From positions 1 to 27,604 of the forward strand of contig CAMAUG010000006.1 of the NCBI GenBank assembly GCA_945861255.1: a stretch of DNA of 27,604 bases, in the 5' to 3' direction. The translations under genes and the position numbers were made by a program. The notes below the pieces were generated by a model, which saw nothing but the letters and a program-made list of their open reading frames with translations, ran no database searches and was not told the origin of the DNA. The stretch's first letter is position 1; each line of letters starts with the position of its first letter. This document shows positions 8,145-16,751 of this stretch, in pieces. The stretch comes from Candidatus Sulfopaludibacter sp. SbA3. GTDB taxonomy: Bacteria; Acidobacteriota; Terriglobia; Bryobacterales; Bryobacteraceae.

Positions 8145-9365
8145 ATGGATTCCCGACGTCATTTTCTGGGCAAAGTTTCCGGTCTTGCCGGCACGTTCGC
8201 GGTGGCCCCGGCGCGAGTGCTGGGCGCAAGTGAACGAATCCGCGTTGGCGTCATTGGCGTGGGTGACCGCGGCACGGAGCTGATCCATCAGTTGGGCGCC
8301 TGCGGCAACGTGGAAATCGCCGGGATCGCGGACATCTATTCGAAGCGCCGTGAAAAAGCTTCGGCGATGGCGCCGGATTCCGGTGTGTTCGCCGACTATC
8401 GCTTCTTGCTGGACGATGCCGCGATCGACGCGGTGATCATCGCCTCCCCTCCTCACCTGCACGCGGAGCAATTTTGCGCCGCGCTTGAAGCGGGCAAACA
8501 CGTCTACGTGGAAAAAACGCTGGCCAATTCGGTGGAACAAGCCAAGCGGATGCGCGATGCCTTCCAGGGCGCCGGCGGTAGCGCGGGGCGCGTCGTTCAG
8601 GTGGGCCATCAAGCCTGCTCCAGCGGACAGATGACAGACGTGCGGCAGTTTCTTGCGCAGCCCGCGAGAATGGGCAAGGTCTCCTCGCTGGCGATGCGGC
8701 ACTACCGCAACACGCCGCACGGCAAAGCGCAATGGGCGCGCCCCGCGCTGTTGACTGCAGATCTGTTGCCGCACAACGTTGATTGGGCGGCGTTCTCCGG
8801 AGAAAACTCTGCTGCCAGGTTCGACGCGCACCGCTTTATTCACTGGCGTTATTTCTGGGAATATTCGGGCGGCGGCGTGACGGAGAACATGAGCCAGCAG
8901 CTTGCCTTCTGGTATCAGGCATTGCAGCTCGAAATTCCGATTTCCGCGACGATGACCGGCGGAAATTTCCTGTGGAACGACGGGCGCGAGACGCCGGACA
9001 CGATGGACGTGGCGTTGACGCAACCCGAAGAAATGCTGGTGAGCTGGTCGGCGGGTTCGGGCAACAATCAATTGGGTATTTCCGAGGATCTACTGGGTTC
9101 CGCGGGCACCGTTTCACGGGCGAGCCAGGTCCGCTACATTCCCCAGAAAATGAACCGTCCCGAAGGCGTGGAGATGCCGGGCCGCTCCGCGCACGCTCCC
9201 CACGCGCACATGCGGAATTTCCTCGACTCCATCCGGCTGAGCAGCCAGCCGAACTGCCCGTTCGAGCTGGGGTACCGCGTCTCCATCGCTTGCCAGATGG
9301 CCGTCGAAAGCTACCGGCAGCAACGCACCGTGCGCTGGGACGCCGCCCGCGAAGAAATCGTGTAA
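8145..9365 (+). CDS. Gfo/Idh/MocA-family oxidoreductase with Tat signal
   Basis: A twin-arginine signal (SRRHFLGK, then a hydrophobic stretch to about residue 27) suggests folded export to the periplasm. The Rossmann domain follows (RVGVIGVGDRGTELI at 33-47), with SPPHLHAE after the fifth strand. The family's EKP motif is here EKT (E123-K124-T125). The C-terminal dehydrogenase domain includes DLLPHNVDWAAF and HWRYFWEYSGGGVTENM. Tat-exported Gfo/Idh proteins are abundant in Acidobacteria and Planctomycetes and are thought to act on sugars or sugar alcohols; the substrate here is unknown. Spacing of 48 bases from pcaL leaves open whether it belongs to the same transcript. Confidence 0.88.
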   Translation: MDSRRHFLGKVSGLAGTFAVAPARVLGASERIRVGVIGVGDRGTELIHQLGACGNVEIAGIADIYSKRREKASAMAPDSGVFADYRFLLDDAAIDAVIIASPPHLHAEQFCAALEAGKHVYVEKTLANSVEQAKRMRDAFQGAGGSAGRVVQVGHQACSSGQMTDVRQFLAQPARMGKVSSLAMRHYRNTPHGKAQWARPALLTADLLPHNVDWAAFSGENSAARFDAHRFIHWRYFWEYSGGGVTENMSQQLAFWYQALQLEIPISATMTGGNFLWNDGRETPDTMDVALTQPEEMLVSWSAGSGNNQLGISEDLLGSAGTVSRASQVRYIPQKMNRPEGVEMPGRSAHAPHAHMRNFLDSIRLSSQPNCPFELGYRVSIACQMAVESYRQQRTVRWDAAREEIV

Positions 9366-9387
9366 GGCCGCGCGCTCACTTTCCATC

Positions 9388-10545
9388 ATGGACTTCGGAT
9401 ACTCAGACGAACAGCGCCAACTTCGCAAGGCGGTCCGCGAATTCGCGGAAGCCGAGATCAAGCCGCACGTCATGAAGTGGGACGAATCGCAGGACTTTCC
9501 CGTCGACGTGTTCCGCGCGTTGGGCAAGCTGGGAGTGCTCGGCGCGGTGTTTCCAGAGGAGCTTGGAGGCGCCGGGTACAGCTATTCTGAATACGCGATC
9601 CTCGTCGAGGAGCTTGCGCGCGTGGATCCGTCCATAGCGCTGAGCGTTGCGGCGCACATCTCGCTGTGCACGAATCATATTTTTGTCGCGGGCAGCGAGG
9701 AACAGCGTCAGCGCTACATTCCCAGGTTGGCCTCGGGAGAATGGATCGGATCCTGGGCTTTAACGGAACCGGAATCGGGTTCCGACGCTGGTGGAACGCA
9801 CACCAAAGCGGTGCGCGAAGGGGACACCTGGCTGCTGAACGGCAGCAAGACTTTCACCACCAACGGACAGATCGCCGATGTTTGCGTGGTGATGGCAGTG
9901 ACGGATCGCGCGTCCTCGTCGCACGGTATCTCGGCCTTCTTGTTGGAAAAGGGCACGCCGGGATTCCGCGCGGGCAAGAAAGAAAACAAGCTCGGGATGC
10001 GGTGCTCGCCCACCAATGAGATGATTCTTTCCGATTGCCGTGTGCCCGCTTCGCAGTTGTGCGGCAACCAAGGGGAAGGGTTCGTGGACGCGCTGCGTAT
10101 TCTGGACGGCGGGCGCATCTCCATCGCGGCGCTGTCGGTGGGTCTCGCGCAGGGCGCCTACGAAGCCGCGCTGCAGTATTCGAAGCAGCGCAAGCAATTC
10201 GGCCGGTTCATCTCGGAGTTTCAGGCGATCCAGCACAAGTTGGCGGATATGGCGACCGAGATCGACGCAGCGCGGCTCCTGACCCAGCGCGCGGCGTGGC
10301 GGAAGGACAACCGCCTGGACGTGAACAAGGAATCGTCGATGGCCAAGCTGTATTCGTCGGAGATCGCGGTGCGTGTGTGTAATGAAGCGCTGCAAATTCA
10401 CGGCGGCTACGGGTTCATCAAGGACTATCCGGTCGAGAAATTCTACCGCGACGTGAAGCTCTGCACCATCGGCGAGGGCACCAGCGAAATTCAAAAACTG
10501 GTGATCGCGCGCCAGATTCTGAAGAGCGACCCGCCCCATGTCTGA
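9388..10545 (+). CDS. Acyl-CoA dehydrogenase
   Basis: A 385-residue flavoenzyme of the short/medium-chain acyl-CoA dehydrogenase type, oxidising acyl-CoA to enoyl-CoA and passing electrons to ETF. The two family signatures are clear: ALTEPESGSDAGG (near residues 128-140) with the FAD-binding WLLNGSKTFTTNG, and the C-terminal QIHGGYGFIKDYPVEKFYRD. The catalytic base is the glutamate of IGEGTSEIQ near residue 368, in the position found in short- and branched-chain members. Its stop overlaps the start of the next gene by eight bases, linking it to the MeaB-epimerase fusion. A substrate in branched-chain amino acid or propionate metabolism is a reasonable inference. Confidence 0.93.
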   Translation: MDFGYSDEQRQLRKAVREFAEAEIKPHVMKWDESQDFPVDVFRALGKLGVLGAVFPEELGGAGYSYSEYAILVEELARVDPSIALSVAAHISLCTNHIFVAGSEEQRQRYIPRLASGEWIGSWALTEPESGSDAGGTHTKAVREGDTWLLNGSKTFTTNGQIADVCVVMAVTDRASSSHGISAFLLEKGTPGFRAGKKENKLGMRCSPTNEMILSDCRVPASQLCGNQGEGFVDALRILDGGRISIAALSVGLAQGAYEAALQYSKQRKQFGRFISEFQAIQHKLADMATEIDAARLLTQRAAWRKDNRLDVNKESSMAKLYSSEIAVRVCNEALQIHGGYGFIKDYPVEKFYRDVKLCTIGEGTSEIQKLVIARQILKSDPPHV

Positions 10546-11749
10546 ACCGCTGCTGTCTGAACCGCTGCTGCCCGAACCGCTGCTGCCCGAACCGCTGCTG
10601 CCCGAACCGTTGACGGGCGTGCTCTCGGGCGTGTTGTCGGGTGACGAGCGCGCACTTGCGCGAGCGGCTACCCTGGTTGAGAACGGCGGCGGCGCGGCCG
10701 AAAGTCTTCTCCGTGCGCTGATGCCGCACATGGGACGCGCGCTCATACTGGGCGTGACCGGGCCGCCGGGCGCGGGCAAGAGCACGCTGTGCGATGCGAT
10801 GATCCAGCACTTGCGCCAGGAGGGAAAATCGGTCGCGGTCATCGCCGTGGATCCATCCAGTCCGTTTTCGGGCGGCGCGATCCTGGGCGACCGCATTCGC
10901 ATGCAGAGGCACTCCGGCGACACGGGCGTATTTATCCGTTCCATGGCCACGCGCGGCGCGCATGGTGGCGTCGCGCGCGCAACCGCGGATCTGGCGAAAC
11001 TGTTTGACGCGGCAGGCCGGGACGTGGTGATCATTGAGACCGTCGGCGTGGGGCAGAGCGAAGTGGAGATCGCGCGTCTGGCGCAGGTGACGATCCTGGT
11101 CCTGGTTCCCGGCGCCGGTGACGACGTGCAGGCCATGAAATCCGGCGTGCTGGAAGCCGCCGACGTTTTCGCGATCAACAAAGCGGACCAACCGGGGGCA
11201 GAAAAGCTGGACCGCGAACTGCAAGCGCAGATGCACCTGGCAGGCCGTGAGCGTAGCATCGTGAAGACCGTGGCCAGCGAAGGCAAGGGTGTCCCGGAGC
11301 TGCTTCGCGCCGCGCGCGAGTGCCGTCACGAAGTGCGCGGGGTAAGCGTCGATCGCGGCGCGCGCGTCGATCATTTGGGCATCGCCGTCCGCTCCATCGC
11401 AGAGGCGCTGAAATTCTATGAGGGCCAACTGGGCCTGCGCGTGACGTTGCGCGAGACCGTCGATGCGGAGAAAGTGCATGCGGCGATGCTGCCCGTGGGC
11501 AATTCCCGCATTGAGCTATTGGAAGCCTCCACGCCGGATTCGGTCATCGCGAAGTTCATCGCGAAACGCGGCGAAGGATTGCATCATGTAGCGATCGCCG
11601 TGCCGGATCTGGACGCCGCGGTAGAGCGGCTGAAATCCGCCGGAGCGCGCTTGCTCAATGAGCCTCGCATTGGAGCGGGTGGACACGTTTACGTTTTCAT
11701 CCACCCAGCGTCCACCGGCGGCGTGTTATTAGAATTGATTCAATCATGA
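10538..11749 (+). CDS. Fusion of MeaB-type GTPase and methylmalonyl-CoA epimerase
   Basis: The 403-residue product has three parts. Residues 1-26 are a repeat, (S/P)EPLL about five times. Residues 35-265 are the G3E GTPase MeaB/ArgK, chaperone of B12-dependent methylmalonyl-CoA mutase: Walker A GPPGAGKS at 75-82, DPSSPFSGGAILGDRIRM, switch ETVGVGQSE at 167-175, NKAD at 214-217. Residues 276-403 are a glyoxalase-fold epimerase with likely metal ligands H279, E326, H350 and E399. The C-terminal helical dimerisation arm of stand-alone MeaB seems to be missing, replaced by the epimerase. The fusion places two helper activities of the propionyl-CoA to succinyl-CoA route on one chain; no mutase gene is in the window. 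It overlaps genes on both sides (8 and 4 bases). Confidence 0.9.
   Translation: MSEPLLSEPLLPEPLLPEPLLPEPLTGVLSGVLSGDERALARAATLVENGGGAAESLLRALMPHMGRALILGVTGPPGAGKSTLCDAMIQHLRQEGKSVAVIAVDPSSPFSGGAILGDRIRMQRHSGDTGVFIRSMATRGAHGGVARATADLAKLFDAAGRDVVIIETVGVGQSEVEIARLAQVTILVLVPGAGDDVQAMKSGVLEAADVFAINKADQPGAEKLDRELQAQMHLAGRERSIVKTVASEGKGVPELLRAARECRHEVRGVSVDRGARVDHLGIAVRSIAEALKFYEGQLGLRVTLRETVDAEKVHAAMLPVGNSRIELLEASTPDSVIAKFIAKRGEGLHHVAIAVPDLDAAVERLKSAGARLLNEPRIGAGGHVYVFIHPASTGGVLLELIQS
10544..10618 (+). repeat. 15-bp coding minisatellite at the start of the MeaB-epimerase gene
   Basis: A unit of the form GAACCGCTGCTGCCC recurs at 10544, 10559, 10574 and 10589; the first copy ends TCT instead of CCC, and a degenerate copy begins at 10604. 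Because the unit is five codons long, gain or loss keeps the frame and changes only the number of (S/P)EPLL repeats at the protein's N-terminus. The stop codon of the upstream acyl-CoA dehydrogenase lies at the very edge of the array. Confidence 0.95.
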
Positions 11750-12603
11750 CCCCTACTATCGGAATTATCGGCGGCAGCGGATTGTACTCCATGCCCGGCT
11801 TCGAAGCGCAGGAAGAGCGCGCGGTTGAGACACCATTTGGTCCGCCGTCGGACGTCTATGTCACCGGGCGCCTGGCCGGGAAGGAAGTTGTATTTCTGGC
11901 GCGGCACGGACGGGGCCATCGCATTTCGCCTTCGGAACTGAACTTCCGCGCGAATATTTATGGGATGAAGGCGCTCGGTGTGGAGCGGATACTTTCGCTC
12001 AGCGCGGTAGGCTCGCTCAAGGAGGAGCACAAGCCGCTGGATTTTGTGATTCCGGATCAATTTGTGGATCGCACGCGTGGGAGGGTTTCCACGTTCTTCG
12101 GCGAGGGGTTAGTGGCGCACGTAAGCTTCGCGCATCCCATCTGCCCGCAGCTCGCCGGTGTCGCACATCAAGCCGCCAAGGCCACGGGCGTGACGGCCAA
12201 GCTCGGCGGTACCTACCTCTGTATGGAAGGTCCGGCGTTTTCGACGCTCGCCGAATCGAATCTGTACCGTGGTTGGGGCATGGACGTGATCGGGATGACC
12301 AACTTGCAGGAAGCCAAACTCGCGCGTGAGGCCGAGCTTTGCTACACGACCATTGCGATGGTGACCGACTACGATTGCTGGCATCCGGATCACGAGGCCG
12401 TCACGGTCAACGACATCATCGCGAACCTGACGCAAAACGCGGCCAATGCGGCGAAGCTGGTGGAGGAAGCCGTGCGCACGATGCCCTCCGCGCGCGAGTG
12501 CAAATGCGGATCGGCGCTGGCGCACGCGCTGATCACGGACCGCAAGACGATTCCCGAAATGACCCGCAAGAAACTGGAGCTGATCGTTGGGAAGTATCTG
12601 TAA
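11746..12603 (+). CDS. mtnP: S-methyl-5'-thioadenosine phosphorylase
   Basis: A 285-residue purine-nucleoside-phosphorylase family enzyme. GIIGGSGLY at the N-terminus binds phosphate, and FLARHGRGHRISPSELNFRA (the RHGxxH region) and TYLCMEGPAFSTLAES follow. The segment GMTNLQEAKLAREAELCY with VTDYDCWH is the pattern of MTA phosphorylases rather than general PNPs. It splits 5'-methylthioadenosine into adenine and 5-methylthioribose 1-phosphate for methionine salvage. The ATG overlaps the previous stop in an ATGA junction, so it is translationally coupled to the MeaB-epimerase gene. The metabolic link between them is not obvious. Confidence 0.93.
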   Translation: MTPTIGIIGGSGLYSMPGFEAQEERAVETPFGPPSDVYVTGRLAGKEVVFLARHGRGHRISPSELNFRANIYGMKALGVERILSLSAVGSLKEEHKPLDFVIPDQFVDRTRGRVSTFFGEGLVAHVSFAHPICPQLAGVAHQAAKATGVTAKLGGTYLCMEGPAFSTLAESNLYRGWGMDVIGMTNLQEAKLAREAELCYTTIAMVTDYDCWHPDHEAVTVNDIIANLTQNAANAAKLVEEAVRTMPSARECKCGSALAHALITDRKTIPEMTRKKLELIVGKYL

Positions 12604-13711
12604 CGAACTGCTCGACGCCTGCCTGCGCGAGGGCGCATTGCCGGACGCGCTGCTCCACCGCGCGATCGTTGAAGATGACGGACGCGCTTTGCTGTCGATT
12701 GTCGTTGAGCGCCTGGGAGATCTGTTCGATCCTCACCTGTGCCAAGTCTATGAGCGGCTGTTCACGCGAGTGATCGCCCGCGCGGCGCCGGAGCTTTTGC
12801 CACGCGTTCGGCCCGCGCCGCCATCCGCGCGAGCCCCCGCCACCGCGGAGCGGATCTACGTGCTGTCGCGAGTGACGTTGGGAGCGGACGTCGCGGTGAC
12901 CAGCGTCCTGATGGACGCCGCGAAGCGCCGCTACCCGGACGCGGAGATCGTGTTTGTCGGTGCGCGTAAATCATACGAACTGTTTGAGGCTGATGTGCGC
13001 GTGCGCCACCTCGCCGCCCCCTATGGACGCTCGGGCGCGTTGTCCGAACGGTTAACCGCATCCGCCGCGCTGTGGTTCGACGATGGCCTGGTTTTCGATC
13101 CCGATTCGCGGCTGACGCAGCTCGGCCTGCTGCGCGTTTGCGACGACGCGAATTACTTCTTCTTCCCGAGCCGGTCTTATGGTTGGGACGACAGCGGCGG
13201 CGGCAGCGCCCGGCTGCCGGATCTGGCGGCCCGCTGGGCGCGTGAACACGTCGGCGTCGCGAACGCCGCGCCATACATCGCTCCACTGCCCGCCGCCGGC
13301 GAACCCGCGGACATTACCGTGAGCCTGGGCGTGGGTGAAAACGAATCCAAACGCATCGGCGGCGATTTCGAACGGGAACTGATGCGCACGCTCGCCGCAA
13401 CCGGCGCGTCCGTTGTGGTCGACAAAGGCGGGAGCGCCGAGGAGCGTGCGCGAGTGGAGCACGTTGTGCTGCCGGGGATGCGTACGCACGAAGGAGCGTT
13501 CGCCCCATTCGCGGCGCAAATCGCGCGATCCAAACTCTTTGTGGGTTACGATTCCGCCGGAGGCCACGTCGCCAGCGCATGCGGAGTCCCGTTGATCAGC
13601 ATCGCCAAAGGATTTGTGAGCGAACGGATGGCCGCGCGCTGGCGTCCCGTGGGAACGGTGATCGACGGCAACGCTCCGGACGCACTCGCTCGTGTAAAGG
13701 CGGCGCTGTAG
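12587..13711 (+). CDS. GT9 (heptosyltransferase)-like glycosyltransferase
   Basis: The 374-residue product has a helical N-terminal segment (residues 1-85), then a GT-B-like fold. RIYVLSRVTLGADVAVTSVLMDAAKRRYPDAEIVFVG near residues 90-125 resembles the first Rossmann unit of heptosyltransferases, and FVGYDSAGGHVASACGVPLISI near 322-343 resembles the GT9 nucleotide-sugar site (D-S-G..H..A..G.P). VSLGVGENESKRIGG fits the linker strand. The donor and acceptor are unknown. The TTG at 12587 overlaps mtnP by 17 bases and is the only convenient start near the junction; the true start could be slightly further in. Cytoplasmic or membrane-peripheral by analogy. Confidence 0.65.
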   Translation: MGSICNELLDACLREGALPDALLHRAIVEDDGRALLSIVVERLGDLFDPHLCQVYERLFTRVIARAAPELLPRVRPAPPSARAPATAERIYVLSRVTLGADVAVTSVLMDAAKRRYPDAEIVFVGARKSYELFEADVRVRHLAAPYGRSGALSERLTASAALWFDDGLVFDPDSRLTQLGLLRVCDDANYFFFPSRSYGWDDSGGGSARLPDLAARWAREHVGVANAAPYIAPLPAAGEPADITVSLGVGENESKRIGGDFERELMRTLAATGASVVVDKGGSAEERARVEHVVLPGMRTHEGAFAPFAAQIARSKLFVGYDSAGGHVASACGVPLISIAKGFVSERMAARWRPVGTVIDGNAPDALARVKAAL

Positions 13712-13964
13712 CTTCCGCGGGCACTTCGGTTTTCATTCCGCAACCTGCGCTGACAGCGCAACACCCGCCAGGCATTTCAAAACTCGATCAGCAGCCCCGC
13801 CGACGGCGGATCGGGAACATTACCGTCCAGCCGCTGGTCATGCCGGCCTCTTCGCCGGGAACGCCTGTCGAAAGCGCACGCCGCAACTGCCATCTCAACC
13901 GTGCCGATGGGGCATGCGGTTTTCGCACGGACCCCGTTTGTCGCACAGAGAAAACGGCATGGGA
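13712..13964. other. Intergenic region between convergent genes, nothing recognised
   Basis: About 250 bases between the end of the GT9-like gene and the end of fabG. I see no convincing gene on either strand and no clear rho-independent terminator. Short CG-rich inverted repeats are present (such as around 13742-13765) but lack a U-tract. Confidence 0.35.
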
Positions 13965-14675
13965 TTACATGTACATCCCGCCATTTACATTCAGCACCGC
14001 GCCCGTAATATAACTCGCTTCTTCGCTTGCCAGGAAACGCACGGCAGCGGCGATGTCCTCCGGTTTGCCGAAGCGCTTCAAAGGAATGTGTTCCAGCATC
14101 CTGCTCTTTAATTCGTCCGACAGCACGGCGGTCATATCCGTATCGACGAAGCCCGGCGCCACGGCGTTTACGGTGATGTTGCGGCTGGCCATTTCCTGCG
14201 CCAACGACTTCGTCAAGCCGATCAGTCCGGCCTTCGATGCCACGTAGTTCGCCTGCCCCGGATTGCCCGTCTCGCCCACGATGGAAGAAATGTTGATGAT
14301 CCGCCCCCAGCGCTCTTTCATCATTGGCTGCAGCACTTGCTGAATCGCCAGGAACGCGCCTGTTAGATTCGCGCCAATCACTGAATCCCAATCGTCTTTC
14401 TTCATGCGTAGCGCAAGACCGTCCTTGGTGATGGCGGCGTTGTTTACCAGGATGTCCACCTTACCGGCCTTTGCGAACGCCTCTTTGATGGATTCGGGCG
14501 AACTCATGTCGATTTGAACCCACGACGCCCCGGCAATCTCCGCCGAGGCCGCTTCCAGCCGCGCTATGTCGCGCGCTGCCAGCACCACGCGCGCGCCCGT
14601 TGCCGCCAGCGCCTTTGCGCACGCCAGTCCGATACCACGGCTTGCGCCCGTAACAAAAGCCGTTCGATTTGTCAT
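13965..14675 (-). CDS. fabG: 3-oxoacyl-[acyl-carrier-protein] reductase
   Basis: A 236-residue classical short-chain dehydrogenase/reductase. The cofactor motif TGASRGIG is at 9-16, NNAA at 78-81, the catalytic set is N103-S131-Y144-K148 (SSIVG, YVASK), and the FabG-type APGFVDTDM and NGGMYM end follow. It reduces 3-oxoacyl-ACP with NADPH in fatty acid elongation; closely related SDRs with other substrates cannot be excluded since no other fab gene adjoins it. AAAGAGGA before the ATG serves as ribosome-binding site. It is divergent from the ubiD-like gene, with about 130 bases between. Confidence 0.87.
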   Translation of the reverse strand: MTNRTAFVTGASRGIGLACAKALAATGARVVLAARDIARLEAASAEIAGASWVQIDMSSPESIKEAFAKAGKVDILVNNAAITKDGLALRMKKDDWDSVIGANLTGAFLAIQQVLQPMMKERWGRIINISSIVGETGNPGQANYVASKAGLIGLTKSLAQEMASRNITVNAVAPGFVDTDMTAVLSDELKSRMLEHIPLKRFGKPEDIAAAVRFLASEEASYITGAVLNVNGGMYM

Positions 14676-14804
14676 ATGGTCCTCTTTAAGATAGCGCGCG
14701 GCGCTGCGCGGAGGCTCGCCACGCGGCTCACCCCTGCTCAGCCGTGGAGATGAGATGGAGACGCCAGCGCTTGCCGCTCCCAGTGCGGTCTAATAAGAGT
14801 TCCT

Positions 14805-16262
14805 ATGGCCTACGCGGATTTGCGCGATTTCATTCGCGCTCTTGAAAAGCAGGGGGAACTTAAGCGCATCCCGTTTGAAGTGGACCCGCGCCTGGAGATC
14901 ACCGAGTTCGCCGACCGCAGCGTAAAAACCGGCGGACCCGCGCTCTTGTTCGAAAAGCCGAAGGGCTCAAGCGTCCCACTTCTCATCAACGCCTTCGCCA
15001 GTGAAAAGCGCATGCGGCTGGCGCTGGAAGTGGATTCCATCGACGAAGTCGCGGCACGGATTTCACAGTTTTTGGAAATGCGGATGCCCGAAGGGATCAT
15101 CGGGAAATTGAAAATGCTGCCCATGCTCGCCGAAGTGGGCGCGTTCTTTCCGAAAACCGTAAGCGGCGGCCCCTGCAAGGAAGTGATCCGCCGCGACGGC
15201 TTTTCCCTTGATTACTTCCCCATCCTGCATTGCTGGCCGCAGGACGGCGGCCGCTTCATCACCCTGCCTATGGTCTTTTCCCGCAATCCGGATACGGGGA
15301 AGCGCAATTGCGGCTGCTACCGGCTCCAGGTGTTCGATGAACGCACCACGGGCATGCACTGGCAAACGCACAAGCAGGGGGCCGAACACTACCGGCGCCT
15401 CCGCGCCGCGGGGAACAACGCCAAAAAGATGGATGTCGCCGTGGCCATCGGCGCGGACCCGGCCACCATGTATTCGGCCATCTTGCCCCTGCCGCCCGAT
15501 ATCGATGAAATGATGATCGCCGGATTCCTGCGTTCCAAGCCCGTCGAGATGGTGAAGTGCGAGACCGTCGATCTGGAAGTGCCCGCGAATGCCGAGATCG
15601 TCCTCGAAGGCTACGTCGAGCTCGGCGAGTTGCGGCGGGAGGGCCCGTTCGGAGATCACACGGGCTTTTACTCACTGGACGACGACTACCCTGTGTTCCA
15701 CGTTCAGTGCGTCACGCACCGTAAGAATCCCATTTACGCCACCACTATCGTTGGCCCGCCGCCCATGGAGGATTTCTACATGGGCAAGGCCATTGAACGC
15801 ATCTTCCTTCCACTGATGCGTATGCAGTTGCCCGAGGTCCGCGACATCGCGATGCCGGCGGAGGGTATCTTCCATAACTTGATTCTGGTCGCGATCCGGA
15901 AATCCTACCCGGGCCACGCGCGTAAGGTGATGCACGCCATCTGGGGCCTGGGGCAGGCCATGTTTTCGAAAGTCATCGTGGTGGTGGATGAGGACGTGGA
16001 CGTGCAGAACTTCAGCGAAGTGGCGTGGAAGGCGCTGAACAACATCGACCCCGAGCGCGACATCCAATTCGTGATGGGACCGGTCGATTCGCTGGACCAC
16101 GCCAGCCGCCTGCCCAACTACGGCTCGAAGATGGGCGTTGACGCCACCAGGAAATGGCCTGGCGAAGGTTTCACGCGCCCGTGGCCGGACGTCATCGCCA
16201 TGCCGGCCGAGGTGAAAACGCGCGTGGATGAATTGTGGCGTCGGGCGGGACTCCAACCATAG
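14805..16262 (+). CDS. UbiD-family prenylated-FMN-dependent decarboxylase
   Basis: A 485-residue UbiD-family protein. The N-terminal LRDFIRALEKQGELKRIP is the classic UbiD opening. NCGCYRLQVFDERTTGMHWQ precedes the prFMN-binding centre, and EGPFGDHTGFYS near residues 279-290 carries the conserved acidic residues. The C-terminus includes DVDVQNFSEVAWKALNN and a final KWPGEGFTRPWP. UbiD enzymes decarboxylate aromatic or alpha,beta-unsaturated acids with prenylated FMN made by UbiX. In ubiquinone-less bacteria this branch is often annotated as a menaquinone (futalosine route) decarboxylase; the substrate cannot be fixed here. The small zincin gene follows after 24 bases. Confidence 0.9.
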   Translation: MAYADLRDFIRALEKQGELKRIPFEVDPRLEITEFADRSVKTGGPALLFEKPKGSSVPLLINAFASEKRMRLALEVDSIDEVAARISQFLEMRMPEGIIGKLKMLPMLAEVGAFFPKTVSGGPCKEVIRRDGFSLDYFPILHCWPQDGGRFITLPMVFSRNPDTGKRNCGCYRLQVFDERTTGMHWQTHKQGAEHYRRLRAAGNNAKKMDVAVAIGADPATMYSAILPLPPDIDEMMIAGFLRSKPVEMVKCETVDLEVPANAEIVLEGYVELGELRREGPFGDHTGFYSLDDDYPVFHVQCVTHRKNPIYATTIVGPPPMEDFYMGKAIERIFLPLMRMQLPEVRDIAMPAEGIFHNLILVAIRKSYPGHARKVMHAIWGLGQAMFSKVIVVVDEDVDVQNFSEVAWKALNNIDPERDIQFVMGPVDSLDHASRLPNYGSKMGVDATRKWPGEGFTRPWPDVIAMPAEVKTRVDELWRRAGLQP

Positions 16263-16286
16263 CGGCCGCGCGAGAATAACAATCGG

Positions 16287-16649
16287 GTGAGTTCTTCCGA
16301 ATTTGATGAGATCGTTGAAGCGGCGCTGGCGCGCATTCCCGCGCGCTTCCGGCGGCACATCCAAAACGTAGCCATCGTGGTGGAGCGGGAACCGCCGCGT
16401 CCCGGGTTGCTCGGCCTGTACGAAGGCCGGCCGCTGACGGAACGCACCTCCTTCGACAGCTTCACCATGCCGGACAGAATCACGATTTATCAAGGCCCCC
16501 ACGAACGCATGGCGCGCTCGGCGGATGAGCTTAGGCAGATGGTCGCGGACACCGTCTGGCACGAAATCGCGCATTACTTCGGCATGGATGAAGGCCGTGT
16601 GCGGCGGGCCGAACGGAAACGTGAACGCCGCGGGCCGGGGATAATGTAA
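16287..16649 (+). CDS. Small metallopeptidase-family (zincin-like) protein
   Basis: A 120-residue protein of the small metallopeptidase family often annotated next to housekeeping genes. The zinc motif is HEIAHYFGMD: H92, E93, H96 and probably D101. The upstream part (LLGLYEGRPLTERTSFDSFTMPDRITIYQGP) matches the family's conserved GLYEG and P.RI.IY motifs. Family function is not established. The start is the GTG at 16287; there is no strong ribosome-binding site, and the short gap from the ubiD-like gene suggests co-transcription. Confidence 0.85.
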   Translation: MSSSEFDEIVEAALARIPARFRRHIQNVAIVVEREPPRPGLLGLYEGRPLTERTSFDSFTMPDRITIYQGPHERMARSADELRQMVADTVWHEIAHYFGMDEGRVRRAERKRERRGPGIM

Positions 16650-16751
16650 AATCGAGCAGAATCATGCCGGCCAGCCTGGTATACACCGCGGTGCACACGA
16701 TCAAGCGCCAGGCGCGCGCGTGGACCACTTCGCCAACCCGGCGCCCGCCGT

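Noticed and set aside
8076..9071. A 331-codon minus-strand frame, rich in His and Arg
   Set aside because: It is the complement of the Gfo/Idh gene, which has a Tat signal and a Rossmann motif.
9760..11286. A 508-codon minus-strand open frame with a GSGSSGSGSS run
   Set aside because: The Gly/Ser run is the 15-bp minisatellite read antisense, and the rest lies opposite the acyl-CoA dehydrogenase and MeaB-epimerase genes.
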